Translations under genes and position numbers: made by a program
Shown here: positions 16,358 to 27,346 of the stretch, in pieces
How the letters are laid out: each line of letters starts with the position of its first letter
Numbering within the stretch: the first letter of the stretch is position 1
Notes under the pieces: model-generated
Seen by the model: only the letters and a program-made list of their open reading frames with translations
Database searches by the model: none
What the model was told of the DNA's origin: nothing
Source: Salisediminibacterium halotolerans
Lineage (GTDB): Bacteria > Bacillota > Bacilli > Bacillales > Salisediminibacteriaceae
Assembly (NCBI RefSeq): GCF_003814815.1
Contig: NZ_RKQQ01000004.1
Location: forward strand, 124,001 to 188,000
Reading direction: 5' to 3'
Length of the DNA stretch: 64,000 bases

Positions 16358-18394
16358 ATGACTTGTCAATATTGCGGACAGCGCCAAGCAACGATTCAAT
16401 GGCGCGTTCAAGTAAATGGTCAAGAACAATCAGCAAAACTATGTCAGACTTGTTATGAACAGCTGTCGATGCAGGCGCAGTCGCAGCAAATGAATCAGCA
16501 GCCTGGTGGAGTGCCGGGAGGATCTTCGCCAGACGGGGGCGCAACGGCTCACGAAGAACAAAATGAGCGCATGCTCGATCAATTCGGAAGGGATGTCACG
16601 GATCAGGCGAAGCGCGGCTTAATTGATCCGGTCATCGGACGGGACGTTGAAATTGAACAAATGACGGAAGTATTGAACCGGCGCAACAAGAACAACCCTG
16701 TATTAGTCGGGGAACCCGGTGTCGGGAAAACGGCGATTGCCGAAGGGCTCGCGCTGAAAATCAGCGAAAATGATGTGCCGGCGAAACTGCAAGGCAAACA
16801 GATTATTTCCCTCGATGTCGCTTCACTCCTGTCAGGGACGAGTTACCGCGGACAGTTTGAAGAAAAAATGAAGCAGATCGTTAAAGAACTTGAAGATGAC
16901 CAAGATGTGATTTTATTTATTGATGAAATTCATCAAATCGTCAATGCAGGCAAGACAGAAGGATCAACCGATGCGGGCAACATTTTAAAACCGGCGCTGG
17001 CCGGCGGGCAGATTCAGGTGATCGGTGCAACAACTTTGGATGAATACCGTAAAATTGAAAAAGACGCAGCGCTGGAACGCCGTTTTGAGCCGGTTCATGT
17101 GCATGAACCGAAAGTCGAAGATATGATCGATATTCTTAAAGGTTTGGCGCCCAAATATGAAGCGTATCACGGTGTCGTTTATCCGGATGAAACATTGGAA
17201 GCTTGTGCGCGGCTTTCGCACCGTTATATTCAAGACCGGCGCATGCCGGACAAAGCGATTGATTTAATGGATGTTTCCGGAGCGCGGCTAAATCTGCAAA
17301 ACGGAAGCGGAAACCGCGAGGATTTAGAAGCAAGGTTGAAAACGATTGAAAAAGAGAAGCGCGAAGCAGCCGAAAAGGAAGAATACGAAAAGGCTGCCAA
17401 GCTTCGTCAAGAAGAACTGCAAATTCAAGATCAGTTAGCGGAAGCAAAAGATCATCGTCAGTCAGAAGAAACGACAGTATCTGTTGCAGATATTCAACAG
17501 ATCATCGAGCAAAAAACCGGTATCCCGGTACAAAAACTGGAACAAGCTGAACAAGAAAAGCTCCAGCACCTAAGTGAGCGGCTTTCTGCCAGAGTGATCG
17601 GCCAAGATGAAGCTGTAGATGCAGTGTCCAAAGCCGTTCGGCGCGGCAGAGCAGGATTTCGCCGGGAGGGGCGTCCGATTGCTTCGTTTATGTTTCACGG
17701 CCAAACCGGTGTCGGAAAAACCGAACTGACGCGCGCGCTGGCTGAAGAAATGTTCGGCGACCGTGAAGCGATGCTCCGGCTTGATATGAGTGAATATATG
17801 GAAAAGCACACCGTCTCTAAACTGATAGGCTCCCCGCCGGGCTATATTGGACACGACGAAGCTGGACAGCTGACCGAACGCGTCCGTCACCGGCCGTATT
17901 CGATTATTCTTTTAGATGAAATGGAAAAAGCTCATCCGGACGTGCAGCATATGTTTTTGCAAGTGTTAGAAGATGGGCGTTTGACAGACAGTCACGGCCG
18001 AACGGTCAGCTTTAACGATACGATTATTGTAATGACGACAAATGCAAAGCCGCTTGAGGGCTATTTCAAACCGGAATTTCTGAACCGGGTTGACCGGGTT
18101 GTTGAGTTCGGAACATTGACTCAAGACGAGCTCGTAAAAATTGCCAAGCTTATGGTCAAAGAGGCAGCTGAACACAGCCGTGAACAGGGAATTGAGCTGA
18201 CGTTCAGCGAAGAAGCCTACCGTTGGCTTGCAGAGCACGGTTATGATGAAAAATACGGAGCCCGGCCGCTTCGCCGGACGATTCAAGAGCATGTCGAAGA
18301 TCCGCTTGTTGATTTAATGCTGGAAAATGCCGACCTTGAATCTGTTCATGTCGATACAGAAGACGGCTCTCTGACTGTCCGACCGGCAAAATAA
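16358..18394 (+). CDS. clpE: ATP-dependent Clp protease ATPase subunit ClpE
   Basis: A 678-aa HSP100 unfoldase that feeds substrates to ClpP and acts in disaggregation. It starts with the ClpE zinc finger (Cys3, Cys6, Cys29, Cys32), then a short Gln-rich linker, AAA domain 1 (GEPGVGKTAIAEGL, residues ~125), a UVR-type coiled middle region (EEYEKAAKLRQEEL, ~345) and AAA domain 2 (GQTGVGKTELTRAL, ~450; MTTNAKP sensor). Length is close to B. subtilis ClpE (699 aa); it lacks the ClpC N-domain repeats. AGAAGGAGG precedes the ATG. Three CtsR boxes upstream match the known multi-box control of clpE. A strong terminator follows. Confidence 0.95.
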   Translation: MTCQYCGQRQATIQWRVQVNGQEQSAKLCQTCYEQLSMQAQSQQMNQQPGGVPGGSSPDGGATAHEEQNERMLDQFGRDVTDQAKRGLIDPVIGRDVEIEQMTEVLNRRNKNNPVLVGEPGVGKTAIAEGLALKISENDVPAKLQGKQIISLDVASLLSGTSYRGQFEEKMKQIVKELEDDQDVILFIDEIHQIVNAGKTEGSTDAGNILKPALAGGQIQVIGATTLDEYRKIEKDAALERRFEPVHVHEPKVEDMIDILKGLAPKYEAYHGVVYPDETLEACARLSHRYIQDRRMPDKAIDLMDVSGARLNLQNGSGNREDLEARLKTIEKEKREAAEKEEYEKAAKLRQEELQIQDQLAEAKDHRQSEETTVSVADIQQIIEQKTGIPVQKLEQAEQEKLQHLSERLSARVIGQDEAVDAVSKAVRRGRAGFRREGRPIASFMFHGQTGVGKTELTRALAEEMFGDREAMLRLDMSEYMEKHTVSKLIGSPPGYIGHDEAGQLTERVRHRPYSIILLDEMEKAHPDVQHMFLQVLEDGRLTDSHGRTVSFNDTIIVMTTNAKPLEGYFKPEFLNRVDRVVEFGTLTQDELVKIAKLMVKEAAEHSREQGIELTFSEEAYRWLAEHGYDEKYGARPLRRTIQEHVEDPLVDLMLENADLESVHVDTEDGSLTVRPAK

Positions 18395-18399
18395 GCTAT

Positions 18400-18430
18400 C
18401 CGCCCCGCCAACCCAGGCGGGGCGGTTTTT
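18400..18430 (+). terminator. Terminator of clpE
   Basis: CCGCCCCGCC/GGCGGGGCGG with a six-base loop followed by TTTTT, five bases past the clpE stop. Confidence 0.93.
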
Positions 18431-18522
18431 CTTTCGGCATAGACGGCGGGATTGCTCTTTCTTCTGCAGCGAGGAAGGCGTATAATAACAGTAGATTCCA
18501 AACGAAAGGTGACTATCGCAAT

Positions 18523-18729
18523 ATGGGGAAAAAGAAAACGAAACAGACGTTTAAAGTCGGCCGCGATGAAACCGTTGACGACTGTCTTAATCGAATGAAA
18601 AGCGAAGGTTTTGTCCCGGTTCGGCGGATGGAAGAGCCAGTATGGGAAGAAGTCGACAGCGAAGGCGGGAAGCAGACTGAAATTGCCTACCAGCAAATCA
18701 TTTTTGAAGGAAAACCGAAGTCTGATTAG
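18523..18729 (+). CDS. yebG: Small YebG-like protein (NETI-motif family)
   Basis: A 68-aa hydrophilic protein: KKTKQTFKVGRDETVDDCLNRMKSEGFVPVRRMEEPVWEEV and a C-terminal QQIIFEGKPK. The DE(S/T)(I/V)DDCL-RMK-EGY/F-PVRRMEEP pattern matches B. subtilis YebG, which occupies the same place before purE; the NETI motif itself reads TEIA here. The function is unknown. GAAAGGTGA lies upstream of the ATG. It is transcribed separately from purE, since PurR boxes begin three bases after its stop. Confidence 0.8.
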   Translation: MGKKKTKQTFKVGRDETVDDCLNRMKSEGFVPVRRMEEPVWEEVDSEGGKQTEIAYQQIIFEGKPKSD

Positions 18730-18731
18730 TC

Positions 18732-18776
18732 AAATCCGAACATTTAAGCTGACAAACCTCTATAATGTTCGAAATT
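18732..18776 (+). promoter_or_regulatory. PurR boxes upstream of purE
   Basis: AAATCCGAACATT (18732-18744) matches the PurBox consensus fully. AATGTTCGAAATT (18764-18776) is the inverted partner with one mismatch. By my count 19 bases separate the boxes, close to the spacing known for the B. subtilis pur operon. Confidence 0.8.
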
Positions 18777-18779
18777 CAA

Positions 18780-18809
18780 TTGACCTGCTTGCCAAAACCT
18801 TGCTACAAT
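18780..18809 (+). promoter_or_regulatory. Promoter of the pur operon
   Basis: TTGACC (18780-18785), an 18-bp spacer and TACAAT (18804-18809), immediately after the PurR boxes and 19 bases before the riboswitch P1. Confidence 0.6.
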
Positions 18810-18827
18810 ATAAACAGATCAATAATA

Positions 18828-18895
18828 CCTCATATAAGTCGGGAATACGGCCCGAACGTCTCTACCTGCTGACCGTAAATCGGCGGACTATGAGG
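18828..18895 (+). promoter_or_regulatory. Guanine riboswitch aptamer before purE
   Basis: P1 CCTCATA/TATGAGG is perfect. The core GTCTCTACC, the loop ACCGTAAAT and GCGGACTATG are conserved; C in GACTATG indicates guanine. ATGAGGGAT (18890-18898), partly P1, is exactly complementary to ATCCCTCAT at 18989-18997, giving a long-range antiterminator when guanine is absent. Confidence 0.95.
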
Positions 18896-18975
18896 GATGA
18901 TCGTGCATGCGTTTTTTCTGCGGTTTCCTGTGTTTATAGGCCAGGAAGATCAACATTGTGCGGAAATTTTTGTCC

Positions 18976-19034
18976 GGCGTGTCTGATGATCCCTCATGAT
19001 TTTTCATGGTGGAGAATTCAGGCACGCCTTTTTT
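18976..19034 (+). terminator. Riboswitch terminator before purE
   Basis: GGCGTGTCTGA (18976-18986) pairs over 11 positions, one a G-U, with TCAGGCACGCC (19018-19028), followed by TTTTTT. The antiterminator strand 18989-18997 is inside its 31-base loop, so pairing of that strand with P1 should block the terminator. Confidence 0.85.
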
Positions 19035-19086
19035 GCTTTGAAAGAAAAACTGACAATCAGCTCGATAAGAGAAGGGAGATCGTTAA

Positions 19087-19572
19087 ATGACGCTGAAAGT
19101 TGGAGTGATCATGGGGAGTACGTCAGATTGGGAGACGATGAGGTACACGGCTGAAACCCTTGCTGAACTTGGTGTCAGCTATGAGACAAAAGTTGTCTCA
19201 GCCCACCGGACACCGGATCTCATGTTTGAATATGCTGAAACGGCGAAAGAACGCGGAATCAAAACGATTATTGCCGGTGCCGGCGGGGCTGCGCATTTGC
19301 CCGGGATGGTGGCGGCAAAAACGGTGTTGCCAGTCATCGGCGTTCCTGTGCAGTCAAAGGCGCTTGACGGGATGGATTCACTTCTGTCGATTGTACAAAT
19401 GCCGGCAGGGGTTCCAGTGGCGACTGTCGCGATCGGCAAGGCAGGCGCGATCAATGCGGCTTTGCTTGCGGCTTCGCAGTTGGCAGCGTTTGATGATGAT
19501 TTATCGAGCAAAATCGAAGCACGCCGCGAAGCAAAACGAGACGAGGTATTAAATACGGGGGAGTTGCAATGA
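19087..19572 (+). CDS. purE: N5-carboxyaminoimidazole ribonucleotide mutase
   Basis: 161 aa, class I PurE, which converts N5-CAIR (made by PurK) to CAIR in de novo purine synthesis. The Rossmann-like core shows [10 protein letters not shown] at the N-terminus, SAHRTPD (catalytic His) and [19 protein letters not shown] lies ten bases before the ATG. It is the first gene of a twelve-gene operon with tight spacing; purK begins inside its last codons (ATGA overlap). The pairing with PurK confirms the bacterial two-step route rather than the single-step animal enzyme. Confidence 0.96.
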   Translation: MTLKVGVIMGSTSDWETMRYTAETLAELGVSYETKVVSAHRTPDLMFEYAETAKERGIKTIIAGAGGAAHLPGMVAAKTVLPVIGVPVQSKALDGMDSLLSIVQMPAGVPVATVAIGKAGAINAALLAASQLAAFDDDLSSKIEARREAKRDEVLNTGELQ

Positions 19573-20705
19573 CAGATCAACGGATTGAACCGGGACAAAC
19601 GATCGGTATTCTCGGCGGCGGACAGCTCGGCCGGATGATGGCGCTTGCGGCAAAAGCGATGGGGTACAGAACGGCGACGCTCGAACCGAAAGCAGATTCG
19701 CCGTGCGCACAAGTCTCCGATACAGAGGTGATTGCAGATTATACCGACCGCAACGGGGCGGCGCGGCTTGCCGCTTTGAGCGATGTTTTAACGTACGAAT
19801 TCGAAAATATTGACTCAGATACTGCTTCGTGGCTCGAATGGGAAACGTACTTGCCGCAGGGGGGCGACTTGTTGGCGATAACGCAAGACCGCTGGCAAGA
19901 AAAAAAGGCGGTCCGTTCGTTCGGCGTTCCGACCGTGCCGTACAAAACGGCTGAAACGGCGGATGAGCTGCAAAAGGCCGTTGAAGAATTGGGGACGCCG
20001 TGTGTCATGAAAACGGCGCGCGGCGGTTATGACGGCAAAGGTCAGCAGGTGATTACCGATCGGACGGATTTAACGGAAGTTTGGTCAGAGATGGAGGCGA
20101 GCCGTCCGTTTGTGATCGAAGCCTGGATTCCGTTCAAAGCGGAAGTGTCTGTTGTCGTTACCCGGACAGCGGCGGGGGAGGCGGCTGCTTTTCCGCCTGC
20201 CGAAAACATTCATAAAAACGGGATTCTTCATACCTCGATCGTTCCGGCGAGACTCGAGCCGAAAGTCATCGATCATGCAAAAAAGACGGCGCTTTTATTG
20301 GCGGAATCCTTTCATCTGATCGGAACGCTGGCGGTTGAAATGTTTGTCACGGATGACGGCTTTTTGTATGTCAATGAATTGGCGCCGCGGCCGCATAATT
20401 CCGGACATTATACGATTGAAGCCTGTGAAACGTCGCAATTTGAGCAGCATATCCGCGCCATTTGCGGCTTGCCGCTCGGACCGGCCGGCTTGTTGAAACC
20501 GGCAGTAATGGTGAATATTTTAGGCCAGCATGTGCAAAAAGCGCGCGAAAAACGTGATCTGTTTCCCGACGGACATTGGCATGAATACGGCAAGGACGAA
20601 GCAAAACAAGGCAGAAAGATGGGCCATGTCACAGTATTGACCGACGATGTTGCCGGCACGTTAAAGCGGCTTGATCAATCAGGAATATGGCGAAACGATA
20701 CGTAA
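19569..20705 (+). CDS. purK: 5-(carboxyamino)imidazole ribonucleotide synthase
   Basis: 378-aa ATP-grasp enzyme that carboxylates AIR with bicarbonate and ATP to give N5-CAIR for PurE. The N-terminal [20 protein letters not shown], the ATP-grasp lid [11 protein letters not shown] (~residue 150) and the metal/ATP region [18 protein letters not shown] are all clear. The ATG overlaps the purE stop. Length is normal for the family. Confidence 0.96.
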   Translation: MTDQRIEPGQTIGILGGGQLGRMMALAAKAMGYRTATLEPKADSPCAQVSDTEVIADYTDRNGAARLAALSDVLTYEFENIDSDTASWLEWETYLPQGGDLLAITQDRWQEKKAVRSFGVPTVPYKTAETADELQKAVEELGTPCVMKTARGGYDGKGQQVITDRTDLTEVWSEMEASRPFVIEAWIPFKAEVSVVVTRTAAGEAAAFPPAENIHKNGILHTSIVPARLEPKVIDHAKKTALLLAESFHLIGTLAVEMFVTDDGFLYVNELAPRPHNSGHYTIEACETSQFEQHIRAICGLPLGPAGLLKPAVMVNILGQHVQKAREKRDLFPDGHWHEYGKDEAKQGRKMGHVTVLTDDVAGTLKRLDQSGIWRNDT

Positions 20706-20726
20706 TCAGAGCAGGAGGACGATACA

Positions 20727-22028
20727 ATGATCGAACGTTATACCCGTCCGGAAATGGGCGCGATTTGGACCGAAGAGAACCGTTTTCAAGCATGGCTGGA
20801 AGTTGAAATTCTTGCTTGCGAAGCGTGGGCAGAAAAAGGGCATATTCCCAAAGACGATGTAAGAAAAATCCGCGAAAATGCCGGCTTTGATGTTGCGCGG
20901 ATTCAAGAGATTGAAGAGGAAACGCGTCATGATGTCGTTGCCTTTACACGCGCCGTATCAGAAACGCTCGGGAGCGAACGAAAATGGGTTCACTACGGCT
21001 TGACGTCGACTGATGTTGTGGATACAGCGCTGTCTTATTTGTTAAAGCAGGCAAATGACTTGATCGAACAAGATTTGCTCCGTTTCATCGCCATTTTGAA
21101 AGAGAAGGCAATCGAACATAAATATACGGTGATGATGGGCAGGACCCATGGCGTTCACGCTGAACCGACGACGTTCGGCTTGAAAATGGCTCTCTGGTAT
21201 GAAGAAATGAACCGCAATCTCGAACGGTTTCGTCAGGCGAAAGAAACGGTGCGCGCCGGAAAATTATCAGGTGCTGTCGGAACGTATGCGAATATTGATC
21301 CGGATATCGAAGCGTATGTTTGCGAAGGTCTTGGCCTTCAAGCGGCGCCGATTTCAACGCAAACGCTCCAGCGCGACCGCCATGCGCATTACGTCGCGAC
21401 GTTGTCACTCATTGCTTCATCGATCGAAAAAATGGCCGTAGAGATTCGAAATTTACAAAAAAGCGAGACGCGCGAAGTAGAAGAGTTTTTTGCGAAAGGA
21501 CAAAAAGGGTCTTCAGCGATGCCGCATAAACGCAACCCGATCGGCTCAGAGAATATGACAGGGCTCGCCCGTGTACTGCGCGGCCACGTGACAACAGCCT
21601 ATGAAAACATCGCTCTTTGGCATGAGCGCGATATTTCCCATTCATCAGCGGAACGGATTATTTTACCTGATGCGACGATTGCGCTTAATTACATGCTGAA
21701 CCGTTTTGGCTCGATTGTGGAAAAATTGACCGTTTTCCCGGAAAACATGCAGGCAAACATGACGAAAACATACGGATTGATTTATTCACAGCGCGTCCTG
21801 TTAACGCTTGTTGAAAAAGGGATGACACGCGAAGAAGCATACGACCTCGTGCAGCCGAAAGCGATGGAAGCATGGGAGAAAGGAATCGCATTTCGCAAGC
21901 TTGTTGAAGATGACGGTGAGATTACCTCGCGCCTTTCAGCAGAGGAGCTTGATGATTGTTTTGACTACCGCCATCATTTGCAGCACGTCGACACGATATT
22001 TGAACGGCTCGGATTAACACAGACGTAA
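20727..22028 (+). CDS. purB: Adenylosuccinate lyase
   Basis: 433 aa. Acts twice: splits SAICAR to AICAR and fumarate in the de novo pathway, and adenylosuccinate to AMP and fumarate. The fumarase/aspartase superfamily signature [11 protein letters not shown] is near residue ~265; SST-type RHDVVAFTR at ~60 and [11 protein letters not shown] at ~90 are also present. GCAGGAGGA precedes the ATG 20 bases after purK. Confidence 0.96.
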   Translation: MIERYTRPEMGAIWTEENRFQAWLEVEILACEAWAEKGHIPKDDVRKIRENAGFDVARIQEIEEETRHDVVAFTRAVSETLGSERKWVHYGLTSTDVVDTALSYLLKQANDLIEQDLLRFIAILKEKAIEHKYTVMMGRTHGVHAEPTTFGLKMALWYEEMNRNLERFRQAKETVRAGKLSGAVGTYANIDPDIEAYVCEGLGLQAAPISTQTLQRDRHAHYVATLSLIASSIEKMAVEIRNLQKSETREVEEFFAKGQKGSSAMPHKRNPIGSENMTGLARVLRGHVTTAYENIALWHERDISHSSAERIILPDATIALNYMLNRFGSIVEKLTVFPENMQANMTKTYGLIYSQRVLLTLVEKGMTREEAYDLVQPKAMEAWEKGIAFRKLVEDDGEITSRLSAEELDDCFDYRHHLQHVDTIFERLGLTQT

Positions 22029-22077
22029 CCGGGTTTAACGGAATGCCGCTGAAAGATTTGCGAAAGGGGCTTAAAAG

Positions 22078-22800
22078 GTGAAAAAAACAGAACTGCTGTA
22101 TGAAGGGAAAGCCAAGAAAGTATTTCGCACAGATAACGACGACACGCTCCATGTCGAGTACAAAGATGATGCGACCGCTTTTGACGGGAAAAAGAAAGAG
22201 ATGCTTAGCGGAAAAGGCCGTCTGAATAATGAAATCAGCGCACTGATTTTTGCCAAGCTTCATGAATTGGGGATTCCTAATCATTTTATTGAGCGGATTT
22301 CACAAACTGAGCAGCGCATCCGCAAAGCCGAGATGATTCCGCTTGAAGTCGTTGTCCGAAACCGAGCAGCGGGGAGTTTAGTCAAACGGCTCGGCCTGGA
22401 ACGCGGGCAGGACATGACGCCGCCGGTGATTGAATGGTATTTAAAAGATGACAACTTAGGTGATCCGCTCATTAATGAAGAGCATATCCGCGTTTTAGGG
22501 GCGGCCGCTGCGGATGAACTGACGGAAATGAAGGCGCTCGCCTTGCGGTGCAACACCGCGTTAATCGAACTGTTTCAAAACGCCGGGCTTATTCTTGTTG
22601 ACTTCAAACTGGAATTCGGCCGCGATCACAGCGGACGGATTATTTTAGCGGATGAAATCTCGCCGGACACGTGCCGGCTCTGGGATGCAAAGACCGGCGA
22701 CTCGCTCGACAAAGATTTGTTCCGTTTTGACGGCGGAAATTTACAGGCGGCATACGAAACGATTTTTTCACGGCTTGGAGGGCTGACAAATGACGTATGA
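22078..22800 (+). CDS. purC: SAICAR synthase
   Basis: 240 aa. Joins CAIR and aspartate with ATP to form SAICAR. Starts with KKTELLYEGKAKKVFRTD and contains EVVVRNRAAGSLVKRLG and LADEISPDTCRLWD, all family hallmarks. The start is GTG with AAAGGGG eight bases upstream. It overlaps purS by 11 bases, so the two are translationally coupled. Confidence 0.96.
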   Translation: MKKTELLYEGKAKKVFRTDNDDTLHVEYKDDATAFDGKKKEMLSGKGRLNNEISALIFAKLHELGIPNHFIERISQTEQRIRKAEMIPLEVVVRNRAAGSLVKRLGLERGQDMTPPVIEWYLKDDNLGDPLINEEHIRVLGAAAADELTEMKALALRCNTALIELFQNAGLILVDFKLEFGRDHSGRIILADEISPDTCRLWDAKTGDSLDKDLFRFDGGNLQAAYETIFSRLGGLTNDV

Positions 22801-23047
22801 TATTCAAGTGTTTGTAACATTGAAAGAGGGCGTGCTTGATCCGCAAGGAAACGCCGTACAGACATCGCTTACCCGCTTAGGGTATGACGGCGTACAAAAT
22901 GTCCGCATCGGCAAAAAGATGGATATTCGCATGGAGAGTGAACCGGAAAAGGTTGAAAGTGACGTTCGGGAGATGTGTGAGAAACTGCTTGCCAATCCTG
23001 TTATTGAAGATTACGAGTACACGATTGAGGAGGCGCTGTCCGTATGA
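22790..23047 (+). CDS. purS: FGAM synthase subunit PurS
   Basis: 85 aa; the small bridging subunit of the three-part formylglycinamidine ribonucleotide synthase (PurS-PurQ-PurL) used by Gram-positive bacteria. Pattern [22 protein letters not shown] and the C-terminal EDYEYTIEE fit. GGAGGG precedes the ATG inside purC. The stop overlaps the purQ start. Confidence 0.95.
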   Translation: MTYDIQVFVTLKEGVLDPQGNAVQTSLTRLGYDGVQNVRIGKKMDIRMESEPEKVESDVREMCEKLLANPVIEDYEYTIEEALSV

Positions 23048-23727
23048 AGTTTGCGGTGATCGTGTTTCCCGGTTCAAACTGCGATAAAGATATGTATTAT
23101 GCTGTCAAAAATGAACTCGGTGAAGAAGCAGAGTATGTGTTTCATGACGAAACATCGCTCGACAGGTTTGATGCGGTGCTGCTTCCGGGCGGTTTTTCTT
23201 ACGGCGATTACTTGCGCTCCGGAGCGATCGCCCAATTTTCGCCGGTGATGGAAGCCGTGAAAAAAGCAGCTGCAGCAGGCAAGCCTGTTCTCGGTGTTTG
23301 TAACGGGTTTCAAGTGCTTTTAGAAGCCGGACTGTTGCCGGGGGCTATGCGCCGTAACAAAGGGCTGAAGTTTATTTGCAAGCCGGTGACGCTTCGGACG
23401 GAAGAAAACGCGACGATGTTTACATCGGAATACAAGCAAGGCGAAATGATCACAGTTCCGGTAGCTCACGGCGACGGGAATTATTATTGCAGCGATGAAG
23501 ATTACCGGATTTTAAAAGAAAACGGCCGGATTGTCTTCACGTATACAGATGATTTGAACGGTTCAAAAGCAAATATTGCCGGCATATTGAATGAATCCGG
23601 AAATGTTCTCGGGATGATGCCGCACCCGGAGCGGGCAGTCGATACACTGCTCGGTTCCGCCGACGGCCTTCCGCTTTTTCGATCCATCGTTGCCAACTGG
23701 AGGGAAACACATGCCGTACATCGATGA
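23044..23727 (+). CDS. purQ: FGAM synthase glutaminase subunit PurQ
   Basis: 227 aa, class I glutamine amidotransferase that supplies ammonia to PurL. Oxyanion and nucleophile region [19 protein letters not shown] (Cys near residue 86) and the His/Glu of [10 protein letters not shown] near the C-terminus are visible, as is the N-terminal [16 protein letters not shown] overlap with purS; the purL start lies inside its 3' end. Confidence 0.95.
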   Translation: MKFAVIVFPGSNCDKDMYYAVKNELGEEAEYVFHDETSLDRFDAVLLPGGFSYGDYLRSGAIAQFSPVMEAVKKAAAAGKPVLGVCNGFQVLLEAGLLPGAMRRNKGLKFICKPVTLRTEENATMFTSEYKQGEMITVPVAHGDGNYYCSDEDYRILKENGRIVFTYTDDLNGSKANIAGILNESGNVLGMMPHPERAVDTLLGSADGLPLFRSIVANWRETHAVHR

Positions 23728-25945
23728 AATAACACCCAAGACGATTGAAACGGATAAACTGTATCTCGACATGGGTGTGACAGAAGATGAATTCAGCCGC
23801 ATTCAAACGATATTAAACCGCCTCCCGAATTATACCGAGCTCGGTCTCTTCTCTGTTATGTGGTCAGAGCATTGCAGTTACAAACATTCGAAAGCCGTTT
23901 TGAAAAAGTTCCCGGTTGAAGGTGATCGGGTTTTGCAAGGGCCGGGCGAAGGCGCCGGAGTGATTGATATCGGCGACAATCAAGCTGCTGTTTTTAAAAT
24001 GGAAAGCCATAATCACCCGTCAGCAATAGAACCTTATGAAGGAGCCGCGACAGGGGTCGGCGGAATTTTACGCGACATCTTTTCGATGGGCGCCCGTCCG
24101 GTAGCATTGTTAAATTCGCTCCGGTTTGGCGAATTAACGAACCCGCGCGTCAAGTATTTGTTCGAAGGTGTCGTGTCAGGAATTGCCGGTTACGGCAACT
24201 GTGTCGGGGTTCCGACTGTCGGAGGCGAAGTTCAATTTGACGACTGTTACGAAGGGAATCCGCTTGTCAATGCGATGTGTGTCGGTTTAATTGATCACAG
24301 CGACTTGCAACAGGGGATAGCCAAAGGTACAGGCAACCCGGTGCTTTATGTCGGAGCAGGAACCGGTCGCGACGGCATTCACGGCGCGACGTTTGCTTCG
24401 GAAGAGTTGTCAGAACAATCGGAGTCGAAACGTCCGTCAGTGCAAGTCGGCGATCCCTTTACCGAGAAGCTGCTGATTGAAGCTTGCCTGGAGGCTGTTC
24501 GTCATCCGCAATTAGTCGGCATTCAAGATATGGGCGCAGCCGGACTGACGTCGTCTTCAGCTGAAATGGCGAGTAAAGCCGGCAGCGGTATTCATTTAAA
24601 CCTTGATGATGTACCGCAGCGGGAAGAGAAAATGACGCCTTACGAAATGATGCTGTCAGAATCGCAAGAGCGTATGCTTCTAGTGATTGAACAAGGGAGC
24701 GAAAAAGAGTTTACCGACTTGTTTGAGCGTTGGGGATTACAAGCAAAGGTGATTGGCGAAGTAACGGACAATCAGCGTATGACGCTCTCCTTTCAAGGTG
24801 ATACGGTTGCTGATGTCCCGGTCGATTCATTGGCGGAAGACGCGCCGGTGTATCATCCCGATTCTGTTGAGCCTGAGCGGTTTCGCGCTTTTCAAGCCGC
24901 CGGTCAGCCGAATTTGACCGCAGAAGACCCGGAAGAAATACTTCTTACCCTTTTACAGCAGCCGACGATCGCAAGCAAGGAATGGGTTTACGAACAGTAT
25001 GACTATATGGTGCAGACAAACACGGTTGTGCAGCCGGGATCGGACGCTGCTGTCTTGCGTATGAGAGGCACGGATAAAGCGCTGGCGATGACGACGGACG
25101 CGAACTCACGATTCTTGTATCTCGACCCGTATACCGGCGGACAAATGGCTGTTGCTGAAGCAGCGCGCAACCTCGTTTGTTCCGGCGCGGAACCGCTCGG
25201 GGTAACAGATTGCCTGAATTACGGAAGTCCGGAAAATCCGGAAATATACTGGGAATTAGAGCGCTCCACCGACGGCTTGTCCGAAGCTTGCCGGGCGCTG
25301 AACACCCCGGTTGTCGGCGGAAATGTCTCATTGTATAACGAAACGGCCAAAGGAGCGGTTTATCCAACTCCGGTTGTCGGTATGGTCGGTTTAATTGACA
25401 AGCTCGATCATATTACGACACAGACGGTGAAAAACGCTGGAGATGCGGTTTATTCGCTCGGCAAAGCAGGCAATGATTTCGCCGGAAGCGAGCTGCAAAA
25501 AGTGACGGAAGGCCGAATTTACGGACCTGCGCCAACGTTCGATCTGGCAGCCGAAACCGAGCGGCAAACAAAGGTGCTTACAGCGATTCGCAAGCAGACG
25601 GTACAATCAGCGCACGATATTTCTGAAGGGGGCTTTGCTCCGGCATTGGCCGAAAAACTCTTTTCCAGCGGGCTGGGTGTTGATGTCACGCTTACGCAGA
25701 GTGAAAGCCTTACAGCGTCGCTGTTCAGCGAGACCCCGTCCCGTTATATTATTACAGTCCGTGAAGAAGACCGCGAGCGCTTTGAAAAATTAGTGCCTGA
25801 AGCGGAAATGATCGGACGTGTCACCGAAACACCGCAATGTATGATTCGCGGCAATGACGGCACCCCGCTCATCAACCGGTCGGTACAAGAGCTAGAAAAC
25901 GTTTGGAGAGGTGCGATTCCATGTTACCTGAAATCAGAGGATTAA
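23711..25945 (+). CDS. purL: FGAM synthase large subunit PurL
   Basis: 744 aa (B. subtilis PurL is ~742). Uses ATP and ammonia from PurQ to convert FGAR to [15 protein letters not shown] near residue 50, the ATP/Mg region [23 protein letters not shown] and the repeated AIRS-type halves are clear. The frame opens at a TTG (23690), but the ATG at 23711 has GGAGGG six bases upstream and gives the usual N-terminus. It overlaps purQ by 17 bases. Confidence 0.95.
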   Translation: MPYIDEITPKTIETDKLYLDMGVTEDEFSRIQTILNRLPNYTELGLFSVMWSEHCSYKHSKAVLKKFPVEGDRVLQGPGEGAGVIDIGDNQAAVFKMESHNHPSAIEPYEGAATGVGGILRDIFSMGARPVALLNSLRFGELTNPRVKYLFEGVVSGIAGYGNCVGVPTVGGEVQFDDCYEGNPLVNAMCVGLIDHSDLQQGIAKGTGNPVLYVGAGTGRDGIHGATFASEELSEQSESKRPSVQVGDPFTEKLLIEACLEAVRHPQLVGIQDMGAAGLTSSSAEMASKAGSGIHLNLDDVPQREEKMTPYEMMLSESQERMLLVIEQGSEKEFTDLFERWGLQAKVIGEVTDNQRMTLSFQGDTVADVPVDSLAEDAPVYHPDSVEPERFRAFQAAGQPNLTAEDPEEILLTLLQQPTIASKEWVYEQYDYMVQTNTVVQPGSDAAVLRMRGTDKALAMTTDANSRFLYLDPYTGGQMAVAEAARNLVCSGAEPLGVTDCLNYGSPENPEIYWELERSTDGLSEACRALNTPVVGGNVSLYNETAKGAVYPTPVVGMVGLIDKLDHITTQTVKNAGDAVYSLGKAGNDFAGSELQKVTEGRIYGPAPTFDLAAETERQTKVLTAIRKQTVQSAHDISEGGFAPALAEKLFSSGLGVDVTLTQSESLTASLFSETPSRYIITVREEDRERFEKLVPEAEMIGRVTETPQCMIRGNDGTPLINRSVQELENVWRGAIPCYLKSED

Positions 25946-27345
25946 ACGAAGAATGCGGCGTTTTTGGCGTGTGGGGACATGTTGACGCGGCGCATATCAC
26001 TTATTACGGCCTGCACAGTTTGCAGCACCGCGGCCAAGAAGGAGCAGGAATTGTTACGAGCGACCGGGAACGCCTGAAGATTCATAAAGGCATGGGGCTG
26101 GTAAATGATGTGTTTGACGCGGAGACATTGAACCGGCTCAGCGGCGACGGCGCAATCGGTCATGTCCGCTATACAACTGCGGGAACGAGCGACTTCATCA
26201 ACTGTCAGCCTTTGCAGTTCAATTCACAAACCGGAAGCATTGCGCTTGCCCATAACGGCAACATTGTCAACGCGAACATGCTGAAGCGGCAAATGGAGCA
26301 TCAGGGCAGTATTTTTCAAACGACGTCTGACACGGAAGTGATTGCCCATTTGATGAAACGAAGCGGCTATCCGGGGATGAAAGATTCGATTCAAAGTGCG
26401 TTATCGATGGTAAAAGGCGCGTACGCGCTTGCGTTTCTCGTCGAAGATTGCATGATGGTAGCGCTCGACCCGAACGGTCTGCGTCCGCTGTCAATCGGCA
26501 AGCTCGGCGATGCCTATGTCGTCTCGTCAGAAACGTGCGCGTTTGATATTGTCGGCGCGGAATACGTACGTGACGTGCAGCCCGGTGAATTTATTCGCAT
26601 GGATGACAACGGGATGCATATTGAGACATTCTCTTCGTCGACCCGCAAGACGATCTGCTCGATGGAGTACGTTTATTTTTCCCGGCCGGACAGCAACGTG
26701 GAAGGAATCAACGTTCATCATGCACGAAAAAACCTCGGGAAAGTACTCGCCAACGAGGCGCCGGTAGAAGCAGACGTCGTCACCGGCGTTCCGGATTCGA
26801 GCATCTCTGCGGCGATTGGCTTCGCTGAAGAGTCCGGCATCCCGTATGAGCTCGGTCTGATTAAAAACCGTTATGTCGGCCGCACGTTTATTCAACCGTC
26901 GCAAGCACTTCGCGAACAAGGTGTGAAAATGAAATTGTCCGCTGTGCGCGGTGTCGTCGAAGGAAAACGCGTCGTTATGATTGATGATTCGATTGTCCGC
27001 GGCACGACGGCAAGCAGAATCGTGAAGCTGCTTCGGGAAGCAGGGGCGAAAGAGGTGCACGTCCGTATCAGTTCACCGCCGATTATCAATCCTTGTTTTT
27101 ACGGGATTGATACGTCGACGAAGGGAGAACTTGCCGCGGCGGAAAAAACCGTCGAAGAAATCCGTGACGATATGGGCGCCGACTCGCTGTATTATTTATC
27201 CGTAGACGGTTTGAAAGAAGGGCTCGGCCGCGGACCGATCAACGAAGATTGCGGACAGTGCCTGGCTTGTTTCACCGGTGATTATCCGACGGAAATTTAC
27301 CCGGAAACCGACCACCCGTATGATAAAGTATTAGGGGGAAAATAA
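25921..27345 (+). CDS. purF: Amidophosphoribosyltransferase
   Basis: 474 aa. Commits PRPP and glutamine to purine synthesis. The ATG at 25921 gives [11 protein letters not shown] followed by CGVFG, i.e. an 11-residue propeptide removed to expose the N-terminal catalytic Cys, as in B. subtilis. The PRPP loop [12 protein letters not shown] and cysteines in [15 protein letters not shown] and CGQCLACF (the 4Fe-4S ligands of the Bacillus type) are present. GGAGAGG precedes the start. The gene begins inside purL. Confidence 0.95.
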   Translation: MLPEIRGLNEECGVFGVWGHVDAAHITYYGLHSLQHRGQEGAGIVTSDRERLKIHKGMGLVNDVFDAETLNRLSGDGAIGHVRYTTAGTSDFINCQPLQFNSQTGSIALAHNGNIVNANMLKRQMEHQGSIFQTTSDTEVIAHLMKRSGYPGMKDSIQSALSMVKGAYALAFLVEDCMMVALDPNGLRPLSIGKLGDAYVVSSETCAFDIVGAEYVRDVQPGEFIRMDDNGMHIETFSSSTRKTICSMEYVYFSRPDSNVEGINVHHARKNLGKVLANEAPVEADVVTGVPDSSISAAIGFAEESGIPYELGLIKNRYVGRTFIQPSQALREQGVKMKLSAVRGVVEGKRVVMIDDSIVRGTTASRIVKLLREAGAKEVHVRISSPPIINPCFYGIDTSTKGELAAAEKTVEEIRDDMGADSLYYLSVDGLKEGLGRGPINEDCGQCLACFTGDYPTEIYPETDHPYDKVLGGK

Positions 27346-27346
27346 T

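Noticed and set aside
18861-18895. Adenine specificity of the purE riboswitch
   Set aside because: The discriminating base is C (GACTATG), as in guanine aptamers; adenine aptamers have T (GATTATG).
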